This document shows positions 17,801 through 29,641 of a stretch of DNA of 64,000 nucleotides, one piece after another. The translations under genes and the position numbers were made by a program. Under the pieces are notes generated by a model. The model did no database searches. It had not been told where the DNA came from and worked only from the letters and a program-made list of their open reading frames with translations. Each line of letters starts with the position of its first letter. Position 1 is the stretch's first letter. This stretch comes from Streptomyces sp. NBC_01237 (lineage in GTDB: Bacteria > Actinomycetota > Actinomycetes > Streptomycetales > Streptomycetaceae): NCBI RefSeq assembly GCF_035917275.1, contig NZ_CP108508.1:1364001-1428000 (forward strand). Reading direction: 5' to 3'.

Positions 17801-19645
17801 GGAGGGCAGGCCCAGCAGGTCCGCGAGGCGGTGGTCGGCGGCGATCGATTCGGCGGCCCCGAGCTCGTCCTCGTACGACTGTTCCGCGGCGTTCGCGGCG
17901 TCGGCGGCGCGGGCCGCGGCGAGATCGGTGCGGCTCTCCTCGGCCGCCGCCTCCCTGGCGTGGTCGGCGGCCGCTCTCGCGGCGTCCCGGGCGGTGTCCC
18001 AGGACGCGACGGCCGCCTGCTCGGCGTCGCTCGCCGCCAGGGCCGCGCGGGCCGGGTCGGCATCGGGCGCGGTGTCGTCGAGCCAGCCGGCCCGGACCGC
18101 TTCGGTGGTCTCCTGCTCGACCTCGGCCAGGCGCTGGCGCAGGTGGCCGGCCTCACTGCGGGCGCGCTGGGCCTCGGTGGCCGCGATCGTGGCGTCGCGG
18201 TGGGCCCGCTCGCCGGTGGCCTGGAGGGTGTCGGAGCGCTCCTCCTCCTCGTTGGCCACGCGTTCGCCGTTCTCGGCGGCGGTGTGCAGGGCGCGTACGA
18301 GGTCGGCGGCGGCGGTGGCACGGGCGGCGAGCGCGGGGGCGGCGTCGCGTTCGGCCTCACGGATCGCGACGGCGACCCTGGCCGAGCGGTCGGCGGCGGC
18401 ACGGTGGCGCAGCACGGCTTCGGCGGCCTGCCAGGCGGAGTGCAGGGTCCTGGCCTCGCCGAGTTCGCGGCGCTGGGCCGCGGCGCTCTTCTCGGCCACG
18501 GTCAGGGCCAGCGACGCGTGCCGGTAGGCCAGTTCGGCCGCGATCAGGGCGCGGCGGCTGCGGGTCGCCTCGGCCTCGGTGACGGTGTGGGCGGCGGCGG
18601 TGACCTGCTGGGCCAGCTCGGCGGTGCGGCCGCGCTCCTCGGCGGCGCGGGCGGCGAGGCGGCGGGCGAGCGTACGGGTGCGGCGTTCGGCGCCCGCGTG
18701 GATGTCGCGGGCGCGGGAGCGGGTCGCGGTGGCGTCGACGATCCTGCCCAGCAGATCGACGGAGCCCGCGGTGAAGTCGCGTTCGGCGGTGAGTTCGGCG
18801 CGGCGTCCCAGCTTGTTGCCGAAGCCGCTGACGAGGTCGGCGAGGCCGTCGGTGTCGCGGGTGTCGGTGACGGCGCGGAGCAGCAGGTCGGTGAAGTCGG
18901 AGTCCTTCTTGACCGCGAAGAGACCGGCGGCCTCACCCTCGTCGGCGTTCATCTCGCGCTGGTAGCGGAAGAGTTCGGGGTCGAGCCCGAGGTCGCCGAG
19001 GTGTTCGTTCCAGCGGTCGTGGATCTCTTCCCAGTGCACGTCGAGGTGCTGGTAGAACTTGCCCGCGTCCATCAGGGCGTCGCGGAAGCCCTTCATGGTG
19101 CGGCGCCTGCCCTGCGCGCCGGAGGCTCCCTCGACGGGGCGGCCCACGGAGGTGGCCTCGGCGACCGGGAGGTTGTCCAGGCTGAGTCCGGGGCCGGGGC
19201 GGAAGGAGTACCAGGCCTCGGCGAACCTTCGCGGGTCGTTGGAGACCTGGTGGCCGCGCCATTCGCTGACCTTGCCGACGACGACGCATTCGCCGGTGAG
19301 GGTGTGCTGCCATTCCAGGGCGACATGGCCGCAGTCGTCGGCGAGCAGGAACTTGCGCAGGACGCCGGAGCTGGCGCCGCCCAGGGTGTTGCGGTGACCG
19401 GGCAGCATCACCGAGAAGATCAGCTTGAGCAGGACGGACTTGCCGCCGCCGTTCTCCAGGAAGAGCACACCCGCGGGGGCCGGGCGGCGCGGCGGGCCGA
19501 CCGGCTCGTCCTCGAAGAACTCGGCCTGGGCCGGCGCGGGACTGGGTACGGGCTCACCGACACCGCGCAGGTCGAGGACGGTGTCGGCGTAGCGCGCACC
19601 GGCAGGCCCGATGGAGTAGAGGCGGACCCGGGACAACTCGTACAT
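14816..19645 (-). CDS. MukB/JetC-like SMC ATPase
   Basis: A 1609-residue SMC-type ATPase, third gene of a MukFEB-like operon. The N-terminal head has the P-loop LENGGGKS (Lys69). Long Ala/Glu/Arg-rich coiled coils occupy about residues 270-640 and 860-1330, flanking a globular, probably hinge, region near 700-850. The C-terminal head has the ABC signature FSGGQ (about 1459-1463) and a Walker B strand TLFLDNPIG (Asp1499). The residue after the Walker B Asp is Asn rather than the usual Glu. Such proteins extrude DNA loops with a kleisin and a winged-helix partner. The ATG at 19645 begins MYELSRVRLYSIGP and has only a weak ribosome site. Exact family (MksB, Wadjet or a separate clade) is not settled. 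Confidence 0.9.
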   Translation of the reverse strand: MYELSRVRLYSIGPAGARYADTVLDLRGVGEPVPSPAPAQAEFFEDEPVGPPRRPAPAGVLFLENGGGKSVLLKLIFSVMLPGHRNTLGGASSGVLRKFLLADDCGHVALEWQHTLTGECVVVGKVSEWRGHQVSNDPRRFAEAWYSFRPGPGLSLDNLPVAEATSVGRPVEGASGAQGRRRTMKGFRDALMDAGKFYQHLDVHWEEIHDRWNEHLGDLGLDPELFRYQREMNADEGEAAGLFAVKKDSDFTDLLLRAVTDTRDTDGLADLVSGFGNKLGRRAELTAERDFTAGSVDLLGRIVDATATRSRARDIHAGAERRTRTLARRLAARAAEERGRTAELAQQVTAAAHTVTEAEATRSRRALIAAELAYRHASLALTVAEKSAAAQRRELGEARTLHSAWQAAEAVLRHRAAADRSARVAVAIREAERDAAPALAARATAAADLVRALHTAAENGERVANEEEERSDTLQATGERAHRDATIAATEAQRARSEAGHLRQRLAEVEQETTEAVRAGWLDDTAPDADPARAALAASDAEQAAVASWDTARDAARAAADHAREAAAEESRTDLAAARAADAANAAEQSYEDELGAAESIAADHRLADLLGLPSASGVPHPRRGAHAPGAEPDPATGDPHGTAHRDTTGIRETTGIREDDARSTASGPDRQGTVAVDDRSATAQQPLSAEEFDRSADELRDLLDQGVAAAERRLFDLRTAAADDARILGALGDGGLLPPGPDVLATVEYLGEHGIPALPGWRYLAQAVDPADHAAVLAARPELVDGVVITDPDSHARAREVLGAAALLPRSAVAVGTTAALLAPVPAPGTGPDAHTDGVFLVPPNPAMHDEHAADEERQALRSRASARDEDIRTLAARLAGDRSLAARIGSWRADCPPGMLAELATAAATARTAAEAAEAALAEARTVRAEADEAAADTARVRDERQEAAQRARRAADALAGLAFRLRERAGWQARLRELVDEAAESEARATVCLDRARAADEDRRAAQRAGDDARRTARALRAERTEIAGAPEVLPEPDADRVRTALPTLREAYRAASQLYEKVGVGADLRAEQARAESDESAALAELDRLTNKVRTRAAQLLEGTDGADGPSRQAAASRAESLVQLLETRASTASEQLGRLRGEAERLAPQDDEARHTELPEELVPADAEQAQSLLRTATAERALATAALDTARAFHADLLHAHRTAEDSAGGFDETAALLRDLLRDHSADDDAESPDTYPGSLDEARQSATEARRSLRGCAGDLSAAESAVREASDILVRHANSTRYEQVRTPARQQIRELPAAALPDHAEKWAAAFAPRLRVLTDELVQLERNRDSIVDRLRGLVESALTTLRSAQRLSQLPEGLGEWSGQEFLRIRFEEPDQATLTERLGEVVDEATRAALKKNSDLRRDGMSLLLRGVQAALQPKGIAVEILKPDAVLRAERVPVGQMGDVFSGGQLLTAAIALYCTMAALRSNDRGRDRHQHRHAGTLFLDNPIGRANATYLLELQRAVSDALGVQLLYTTGLFDTTALAEFPLVIRLRNDADLRAGLKYISVEEHLRPGLPQQHPDGEAVHGEITATRMFKRSTSAPAAADVQSPEPTTG
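17670..17705 (-). repeat. 18-bp tandem duplication inside the SMC gene
   Basis: Two adjacent 18-bp copies, TCCCGGATCCCGGTGGTC (17670-17687) and the same with a final G (17688-17705), add a repeated Thr-Thr-Gly-Ile-Arg-Glu motif at about residues 647-658. It lies in a Pro/Gly/Asp-rich linker just before the presumed hinge, a place where length change should be tolerated. Confidence 0.85.
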
Positions 19646-19755
19646 GGCGGCGGACTCTCGTCGTTCGGAAAGCGGGTGCGGAGCGGCAGGTGCGGGGCGG
19701 AGCGGCGGATGCGGGGCGGGCAGCGGTGGGCGGGAGGCGGCGGGTGGTGGCTGCC

Positions 19756-20685
19756 TCAGGCGTGGAAGGGCAGGCCCGCGTCGGCGGCGAGCTCCAGGTC
19801 GTCGGTGTCGGGCGGCGGCAGCAGGGTGGCGGTGCCGTCCGTGACGGGCACGACGCCGAGCTCCAGCAGCTCGGCCATGGCCGCGCCGCCCGCCATGTCG
19901 CGTACCTGGAGCTGATAGCGGGCGGTGGTGCGGTAGGCGCCGCCCGCGTCGTCCCCGGTGCGCTGGAGGAAGCCGGAGTCGGTGAGGAAGGCGACGGCCT
20001 TGCCGATGATGCCGGTGGTGGAGCCGGCCAGTCGCCGGGCGTCCTTGGTCGCTCCGGTGGCGCTGCGGCGGGCGTAGATCCGCCATCCGGCTTCCAGCCC
20101 CGGGGTGTCGGTGGCCGGGTCGCTGTTGTCGCCCTGTTCCTCGGCGCGTTCCTCCAGACGGTGACAGGCCTGGCGGACGAAGGCATCGACGCCGTTGACC
20201 GTGATCCGGCCGATGTACGCGTCGTCGGCGAGGTCCTCGGGGCGGGGGAAGGCCATGGCCGCGACCGCCAGGTGGGCGAGGCCGTGCAGGAAGCGGTCGG
20301 CGGCGTCGGAGGAGGCGCGGCGGGCATAGTCGCCCATGCGTACGGCGAAGACCGAGTCCTCGCCCGCGGTCACCGCCATGCCTGCCCGCGCCGACACCTC
20401 CAGGACGATGAGCCCGAGCCCGGTGGCGACGGCGTCGGCGAGCCGGGCGAAGGCGGGCTCCTCCCGGTAGCGGCGGAGCAGTTCGGCGTACTCGGCGTCC
20501 CGGGCCGGCAGCAGTTTGGGCTGCAGTCCGAAGGAGACCAGCCGTGCGGCGTCGGCGGCGTCGGCCGGGGTGACGGGGGTCGCGGCGACCGCTTCCTCGG
20601 GCGCGGTGGTGTCGGTGCCGTACGTGGGGTGCGTGCCGGACGGCTCGCCCCACGCGTCGGTGTGCTCGGCGTGGTGGTCGCTCAC
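19756..20685 (-). CDS. MukE/JetB-like winged-helix partner of the SMC operon
   Basis: A 309-residue soluble protein in the middle of the SMC operon. After a disordered acidic N-terminus it is mostly helical, and near residues 200-260 it has a winged-helix-like stretch (TGIIGKAVAFLTDSGFL, then AYRTTARYQLQVRDMAG) like the domains of MukE. Size, order and position, between a kleisin-like and an SMC gene, support a MukE/JetB role: binding the kleisin and regulating ATPase heads. The GTG at 20685 has a good AAGGAG site. I do not recognise a named domain, so the call rests mainly on context. Confidence 0.75.
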   Translation of the reverse strand: MSDHHAEHTDAWGEPSGTHPTYGTDTTAPEEAVAATPVTPADAADAARLVSFGLQPKLLPARDAEYAELLRRYREEPAFARLADAVATGLGLIVLEVSARAGMAVTAGEDSVFAVRMGDYARRASSDAADRFLHGLAHLAVAAMAFPRPEDLADDAYIGRITVNGVDAFVRQACHRLEERAEEQGDNSDPATDTPGLEAGWRIYARRSATGATKDARRLAGSTTGIIGKAVAFLTDSGFLQRTGDDAGGAYRTTARYQLQVRDMAGGAAMAELLELGVVPVTDGTATLLPPPDTDDLELAADAGLPFHA

Positions 20686-20761
20686 GGCCGTGGCTCCTTG
20701 CTGCGGAGGATCTTCGGTACGGAGTGGGGCCCGGAACCCGGCGGCGGGCGGTCGGCGGCGG

Positions 20762-22288
20762 TCAAGACGCCTCCTTGCGGTCGGCGGCCATTCCGGCCGC
20801 GTCCAGCAGGGCCGTGCCCACTATGAGGTCGGCGCCGCCGAACTCCGGGTCGTCCAGCTGCGTACCGTCGTCGACCGCGAACAGCAGGCGCCGCTCGCCC
20901 TGCCGGTAGGCGGTGCCGACGGGCGGGCTCGCCGCGTGGACGGCGAGCAGGGCGACCAGATACGGCAGTTCGGGGTCGCTGAGGCGGGCCTCGGCGAGCA
21001 GGCCGGAGAGCCGTCGCGGCGCGTCGTGTTCCAGTTCGAGCAGGGTCATGGCGCTCGCGAGCTGTTCCTCGCTGAACCGGCTGTCGTCCGGGGTGGCGAT
21101 GAGATCGGGCTCGGGCATCTCCGCGCCGAGGTGCTCACGCTCCAGGGGCGGGGTGAGGAGCATGTCGACCAGGTCGCCCACCCGTACGGACGTGGGTGTG
21201 CGCAGTCCGGTGCCGTGCGCGAAGAAGGCGTCGGTGGCGCGGATCGACTGTTCGACGGGGAGCGGGAGCAGCGGGGCGACGAGCTGCCCGTACAGGTCGA
21301 GGCCGACCCGCGCGGTGGGGGCGGCGAACGCCTGCCGGTCCTGTTCGGCGCGGAACAGCGGTCCCGCCTCCAGCAGGCGTGACTGGAGCTGGGTGTGGCG
21401 GCGGATGCAGTCCTTGACGATGTCGACGAGCTCGGCGGCGCGCCGTTTGTGCTCGGGGTCCTCGGCCTCGTCGCGTGCCTTGCGGATGTTGGTGAGGATC
21501 GCGTTCTCGTGGCGGTAGCGGTCGGCCACGTGGTCCAGGGCTTCGTCGATCATGTCCGGGACGGCGTTGAGCCAGTCGACCGCGCGCACGTTGCGCCGGG
21601 TCGCCTCCAGGGTCCTGCGGAGCGTCTCGGCGTACTGCACGGTGCGGTAGCGGGCCTGTTCGGCGGCGAGCTGGGCGTCGGCGAGGCGGCCCCGGCTGAT
21701 CAGGACCTCCAGCTTCACCTCGGCCGCGATCTGGGCGCTGGTGACGTCGGTGTCCAGGGCGCCGACCAGGACGTTGACCGCCTCGTCGGTGGTGCGGAGG
21801 TAGACGCTGCCGCCGTAGCCCGGGACCTCTTCGATGAGCTTGAAGTCGTAGTCCCGGCGGACGTACGCGCCGTCCGGGCCGAAGGTGCCGTACACCGCGC
21901 GGAACCCGCGGTCGACGCTCCCGACGTTGATCAGGTTCTCCAGGACCCAGCGGGCGACCCGCTCGTGCTCGGCGACGGGGCGCCGCGGGGCCTGCGCACC
22001 GACGCGGGGCAGGAGTCTGGCCACTATCTGGTCGTGGTCGGCGCCCGTGTCGAAGTCCATGTTGAGCGTGACCAGGTCGATCGCGGCGAGGGCGACCTCC
22101 GCCATCGCGTAGACCGTGTACTCACCGGCCAGGTTCGCCTTGCGCACGTCGAGGTCGTGCAGCGGCGCCGTGCAGGCGAGGGCGCGCAGCCGCCGCGAGA
22201 GCCCCTCGTCGGCGGCGGGGCCCGGGGCGGGCCGCGGCCCCGCGCTGAGCTGGGGCGCAGCGTTGTCCGTGTAGGCAGGCGAAGTCAC
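20762..22288 (-). CDS. MukF/JetA-like kleisin
   Basis: First gene of the SMC operon, 508 residues. It is helical throughout: an N-terminal winged-helix-like part (residues 30-130), a middle with many heptad-like helices (about 180-330, including EQARYRTVQYAETLRRTLEA), and a C-terminal region with acidic and hydrophobic helices. This fits MukF or MksF kleisins, which link the two SMC heads. The GTG at 22288 has no ribosome site, but a promoter lies immediately upstream with its -10 ending 7 bases before the GTG, so the message is probably leaderless. Confidence 0.75.
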   Translation of the reverse strand: MTSPAYTDNAAPQLSAGPRPAPGPAADEGLSRRLRALACTAPLHDLDVRKANLAGEYTVYAMAEVALAAIDLVTLNMDFDTGADHDQIVARLLPRVGAQAPRRPVAEHERVARWVLENLINVGSVDRGFRAVYGTFGPDGAYVRRDYDFKLIEEVPGYGGSVYLRTTDEAVNVLVGALDTDVTSAQIAAEVKLEVLISRGRLADAQLAAEQARYRTVQYAETLRRTLEATRRNVRAVDWLNAVPDMIDEALDHVADRYRHENAILTNIRKARDEAEDPEHKRRAAELVDIVKDCIRRHTQLQSRLLEAGPLFRAEQDRQAFAAPTARVGLDLYGQLVAPLLPLPVEQSIRATDAFFAHGTGLRTPTSVRVGDLVDMLLTPPLEREHLGAEMPEPDLIATPDDSRFSEEQLASAMTLLELEHDAPRRLSGLLAEARLSDPELPYLVALLAVHAASPPVGTAYRQGERRLLFAVDDGTQLDDPEFGGADLIVGTALLDAAGMAADRKEAS

Positions 22289-22295
22289 GTGGGAC

Positions 22296-22325
22296 AGATT
22301 AGGTCCTCGTACCGACAACGGTCGA
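22296..22325 (-). promoter_or_regulatory. Promoter for the SMC operon, leaderless start
   Basis: Read on the minus strand, TCGACC (22320-22325) and TAATCT (22296-22301) are separated by 18 bp, resembling the streptomycete vegetative consensus. The -10 ends 7 bases before the GTG of the kleisin gene, so transcription should begin at or next to the start codon. Confidence 0.6.
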
Positions 22326-22489
22326 AACGGCGCAGAAGCGACCGCCCCGGCCCGGCCGTTGCGGAGGCCGGGAGCGGCTCCGTTCGCCCGGTGCGAACCG
22401 TACCGGGCGCGGCGCCTCCACCGGCCCTGAACCGTACCGGAGGCTTCCGCTCCCACCGGCCCCCGGACTCCGCGGTGACAACCGCCGCG

Positions 22490-26200
<3,711 letters not shown>

Positions 26201-26348
26201 CCCGCCATTGTGGCGCCGGGTGCGGGAGCGCGCGGGGACGGGACCGCGCAGGGCGTGGCGCAGCCGGCCCCTCCGGCGCACTCCTCGCGCGCCCGCCCGT
26301 GTCCGTCCCCGCGCGCACGCGGCACCGGTCCGGGCAGGCGCACCCGGC

Positions 26349-26918
26349 TCAGCGCAGGAAGAGTGCCGCGAGCCGGGGGAGGCGGCGCCGCGTCTCGTCG
26401 TCGTCCTCGGCGTCCCAGTCGTCTCCGGAGGGCTGGACGGGGTGCGCCCTTCCCGCCAGGGCCGCCTCCACCGCCGCGTCGAGGGACGCGGTCTCGCCCT
26501 TGATCCTGCGGTACGCCTCCGTTGTCGGCACGCTCAGCGACTCGTAGCCGATCCAGCCGTTCCCGTCGCTCATCCGGACCACCACGGGCAGTTCGGCCAG
26601 GGAGTCGGGATCGGCCACGGCGCGGGTGAACGTCTCCCGTCCGAGCAGGATCAGCCCGTCGCGGAAGTCCCTGAACCCGTCGTCGCCGCAGCCGCCCTCG
26701 ATCAGATAGGCCGCGTTCCACAGCGGCCACCGGTACGCGGCGGCGGCGACCTCTATCGCCTTCACGGAGAAGTCGACGATCTCCGTCGGCCGCCGTGCGG
26801 CGAGCACCTCGGTCAGGCGGTCGGGCAGCGGGTCGTCGGGCGGGTCGCGGTCGTCCGCCCGGTCACCGGCCGCCCCGCGCGCCCGCTCGACGATGTCCCA
26901 CCAGTCTTCGGTATCCAT
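26349..26918 (-). CDS. DUF4240-type protein
   Basis: A 189-residue acidic protein beginning [15 protein letters not shown], the usual opening of DUF4240 proteins, followed by [38 protein letters not shown] and [16 protein letters not shown]. No enzyme activity is known for the family, which often sits near toxin-immunity or bacterial-interaction genes, though no toxin is visible here. The next gene on the strand starts after a short gap. Confidence 0.85.
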   Translation of the reverse strand: MDTEDWWDIVERARGAAGDRADDRDPPDDPLPDRLTEVLAARRPTEIVDFSVKAIEVAAAAYRWPLWNAAYLIEGGCGDDGFRDFRDGLILLGRETFTRAVADPDSLAELPVVVRMSDGNGWIGYESLSVPTTEAYRRIKGETASLDAAVEAALAGRAHPVQPSGDDWDAEDDDETRRRLPRLAALFLR

Positions 26919-27023
26919 GGACCGAGAGCCTAGATCGGGGGTACGACAACGGCCGGGGCTCCCGCGGCGCGCGGATCCCGACAGGTGCCGGAATCCACCA
27001 CCGCCCGGCCCCGGGTCCGCGCG

Positions 27024-28442
27024 TCAGACGGCCGGTGCGTCGGGACCGATCCGGCTGCGCACGGCGGTCTGCACCTCGGCCTCCTCGGCCGGGTCCGCGG
27101 CCAGCCGGCGCAGGCGCTCGGCGACCCGGATGTCCCCGGTCTCCGCATGGAGCGCGGCGACCTCGCGCGTGGTCTCCTCGCAGTCCCACAGGCACTCCAC
27201 CGCGAATCCGGTGGCGAACGACGGGTCGGTGGCGGCCAGCGCCCGTGCCGCCCGGCCCCGCAGGTGCGAGGAGGACGTCTCGCGGTAGACGTGGCGCAGT
27301 ACGGGGGCGGCGCAGGCGATGCCCAGGCGGCCGGTGCCGTCGACGAGGGTCCACAGCCGCCGGGCGTCGGGCCCGTCGCCGCGTACGGCTTCGCGCAGGG
27401 CGCCGAGCACGAGCGGAGCGTCCTGGGCCGTTCCCCGGCAGGCGAGGAGTCCGGCGGCGGAGGCGCCGAGCGCGTCGGGCCGGTGCGCCCAGCGCCGGGC
27501 CCGGTCCACGGCGGCTTCGCCGGGCATCCGCTCGAAGGCGGCGACGGCCGCTTCGGCGACGGTGCGCGAGGGGTCGGCGGCGGCGGCCTCGACCAGGTCG
27601 AGCACGGCCGGGTCCCTGGCCTCCACGAGGTAGTGCAGTGCGGCGCAGCGGGCGCCTTCGGGACCGCTGCGGGCGGCCTCGACGATCATCGGCCGGTCGT
27701 CGGGACCGGCGACCGCGGCGAGGCAGCGGGCGGCGGGGACGTGCAGTTCGCTGCCGCGTTCCCGTGCCTGCTCGGCCCAGTCGAAGACGGCCTGGACGCT
27801 CCAGCCGGGGCGGGGGCCGCCGGCGCGCATCTGACGCTGCCAGCGGTCGAACGAGCCCTGTTCGGTGGCGGCTCTGACCCGGGCGCCGACCGCTTCGCGC
27901 GCATCGTCGGCCCACAGCCGCCAGGGGCGCGGTTCATAGGCGTCCCGTACGGCGACGGCCAGTTCGGCGGCGCCCTCCGGGGTGGCCGGGAAGCGGCCGA
28001 GCACGGGCACGGCGAGGGAGCGCAGCCCGGCGTCGTCGTCGCGCAGGGCCAGCTCGTCCAGTGCCCAGGCCCAGTTGGCGCCGGTGGCCGCGTACCGCCG
28101 CAGCAGGGCGAGCGCGTCGTCGCGCCCGTACGAGGCGAGGTGTCCGAGGACCGCGAGGGCCAGGCCCGTGCGTGAGTCGTCGGTGTCGACGTGGTCGTCG
28201 GGGTCGCGCAGGTGCTGCTCGATCTCTTCGATGCCGCCGTCGAGATCGAGGTACAGGCGCGCGTAGTAGAGGGAGCGGTTCTCGACCTGCCAGTCGTGCC
28301 GCGGGTCGCTCAGAACGCAGTGGTTGAGAGCCGCGAGGGCCTCGGGGCGCGGCGCGGCGAGCGCGTGGAGGGTGCCGTCGCCGCGGCCCCTCTGCAACAG
28401 GCCGAGCAGGGTACCGCTCGGCGCTATGAACGGATCGAACAT
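27024..28442 (-). CDS. HEAT-type repeat protein
   Basis: A 472-residue soluble protein made of paired helices of about 30-35 residues, for example LALAVLGHLASYGRDDALALLRRYA, RDPAVLDLVEAAAADPSRTV and AEAAVAAFERMPGEAAV. The pattern is that of HEAT or PBS-lyase-like repeats, which make protein-binding scaffolds. The ATG at 28442 follows GTGAGG at proper spacing. Together with the nearby ankyrin gene this gives two repeat-scaffold proteins side by side; I know of no function. Confidence 0.82.
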   Translation of the reverse strand: MFDPFIAPSGTLLGLLQRGRGDGTLHALAAPRPEALAALNHCVLSDPRHDWQVENRSLYYARLYLDLDGGIEEIEQHLRDPDDHVDTDDSRTGLALAVLGHLASYGRDDALALLRRYAATGANWAWALDELALRDDDAGLRSLAVPVLGRFPATPEGAAELAVAVRDAYEPRPWRLWADDAREAVGARVRAATEQGSFDRWQRQMRAGGPRPGWSVQAVFDWAEQARERGSELHVPAARCLAAVAGPDDRPMIVEAARSGPEGARCAALHYLVEARDPAVLDLVEAAAADPSRTVAEAAVAAFERMPGEAAVDRARRWAHRPDALGASAAGLLACRGTAQDAPLVLGALREAVRGDGPDARRLWTLVDGTGRLGIACAAPVLRHVYRETSSSHLRGRAARALAATDPSFATGFAVECLWDCEETTREVAALHAETGDIRVAERLRRLAADPAEEAEVQTAVRSRIGPDAPAV

Positions 28443-28706
28443 GGAAAATGCCTCACATCAAGCTGTCGACGCAACCGGGACTGTGCCGTTCCACGTGCCC
28501 GTGGGCACTATGCCGCGCAGCAACATGATCGGCCGACCGCCGTCTTCTGCCTGGTGTAGACCATCTTCCTCTGCCTCTCGTCGGTGGTCCTGAGCGGACC
28601 CGCGACGTCATGATGACCCAGCCATTTCGCCACCGCGACCACATTTACGACGGACCGGTCAGCGGACATACCGGTGGGCATGCCGCACACCGTGCCCGCG
28701 GACGCC

Positions 28707-29099
28707 TCAGCGGGCACCGAAGCGTTCCAGCAGGTCGGTCTTGCCGAACATGTGCGCCGTGTCCAGCGCGGACGGCGTTCCGGCGGCGGGGTCGGCGCCC
28801 GCGGCGAGGAGTGCGTCGATCACGCCGTTCTCGCCCTTGAAGACGGCTCCGGCCAGCGGGGTCTGGCCCCGGTCGTTGGCCCGGTCCGGGTCGGCGCCGC
28901 GGGCGACGAGGGCGGTGACCGCCGTGGCGTGCCCGTGGTAGGCGGCGAGCATCAGGAGCGAGTCGCCCCGGTCGTTGGTGAGATTCGCGGGTACGCCGGC
29001 GTCGACGTACGCGGCGAGCGCGTCCGCCTCACCGCGGCGGGCCAGGTCGAAGACCTTGGTCGCCAGCTCGACCACCTCGGGATCGGGGGTTTCGCTCAT
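28707..29099 (-). CDS. Small ankyrin-repeat protein
   Basis: A 130-residue protein with about three ankyrin repeats: GDSLLMLAAYHGHATAV then TALVARGADPDRAND, GQTPLAGAVFKGENGVI then DALLAAGADPAAG, and a degenerate last repeat (TPSALDTAHMFGKTDLLERF). Ankyrin repeats bind other proteins. The start ATG at 29099 has AAGG upstream. It is divergent from smeA, sharing a 312-bp intergenic region that contains a palindrome. Confidence 0.88.
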   Translation of the reverse strand: MSETPDPEVVELATKVFDLARRGEADALAAYVDAGVPANLTNDRGDSLLMLAAYHGHATAVTALVARGADPDRANDRGQTPLAGAVFKGENGVIDALLAAGADPAAGTPSALDTAHMFGKTDLLERFGAR

Positions 29100-29279
29100 C
29101 GGACGGACCGCCTTTCATCACCGTTACTGCTGCCGCTGACCTGGTGGGGAGTACGGCACGGGGCCGTACGAGTGAATCGACAGGGTACTGCTCCGGGGCC
29201 GACATGACCCGGCCCGGATGCGGCAACAGATCACCGCGAGTGACTCCTGCCCTGCGGGGGCGCCGAAATGCTCCCCCCG

Positions 29280-29284
29280 GACAC
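29280..29284 (+). promoter_or_regulatory. Possible WhiA box upstream of smeA
   Basis: GACAC at 29280-29284 matches the short WhiA recognition core. WhiA, with WhiB, controls sporulation genes, and smeA-sffA is a sporulation locus. A five-base match is weak evidence alone. Confidence 0.3.
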
Positions 29285-29303
29285 CCGACTTCCCTCCGCC
29301 AAC

Positions 29304-29330
29304 CAGGTGAAAATGCATCTTTTTCACCTG
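29304..29330. promoter_or_regulatory. Perfect palindromic operator upstream of smeA
   Basis: CAGGTGAAAA (29304-29313) and TTTTCACCTG (29321-29330) are exact inverted repeats around a 7-bp centre. The site is AT-rich against a GC-rich background, has no T-run, and lies about 80 bp upstream of the smeA start, with TATAGATA-like sequence between. It is 205 bp from the divergent ankyrin gene. The shape suits a dimeric repressor or activator. Confidence 0.6.
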
Positions 29331-29411
29331 AATGCCCCCTTTATCGTATAGATACTTCCTGTGAGCCTGGAAGGACTCATGGTGACTGTCCCCTCAACCA
29401 GGAGAACACTC

Positions 29412-29606
29412 ATGATCCTTTCCATCTCGGGCGTCGTCCTGCTCGGCATCATCGTCTTCCTGTTCTTCAAGAAGGACGGGCTCAAGGCGTCGCACGCCCT
29501 CATCTGCGCCCTGTTCGGCTTCTATCTGGCCGGCACCGCCATCGCACCGAGCATCACAGCGGGCGGGGCGAGCCTCGCCGGCCTGCTGGGCGGGATCAAG
29601 TTCTGA
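29412..29606 (+). CDS. smeA: Sporulation small membrane protein SmeA
   Basis: A 64-residue protein with two membrane helices (ISGVVLLGIIVFLFF and ALICALFGFYLAGTAIA) and a Gly-rich end. Size, topology and the following FtsK-like gene match smeA-sffA of Streptomyces coelicolor. There SmeA is made in sporulating aerial hyphae and brings SffA to sporulation septa; loss disturbs chromosome segregation, septum placement and spore maturation. The ATG at 29412 follows AGGAGA at good spacing; a longer in-frame start at 29361 is less likely. sffA begins 35 bp downstream. Confidence 0.9.
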   Translation: MILSISGVVLLGIIVFLFFKKDGLKASHALICALFGFYLAGTAIAPSITAGGASLAGLLGGIKF

Positions 29607-29641
29607 CGCTCCGCAACCGCTTCCACCTTCAGGAGACAGAC

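Noticed and set aside
14906..19915. A 1669-codon plus-strand open frame antisense to the SMC gene
   Set aside because: Its Gly/Val/Arg-rich product is the typical mirror of an Ala/Glu-rich coiled-coil gene in GC-rich DNA. It has no ribosome site or motif, whereas the opposite strand has intact ATPase motifs.
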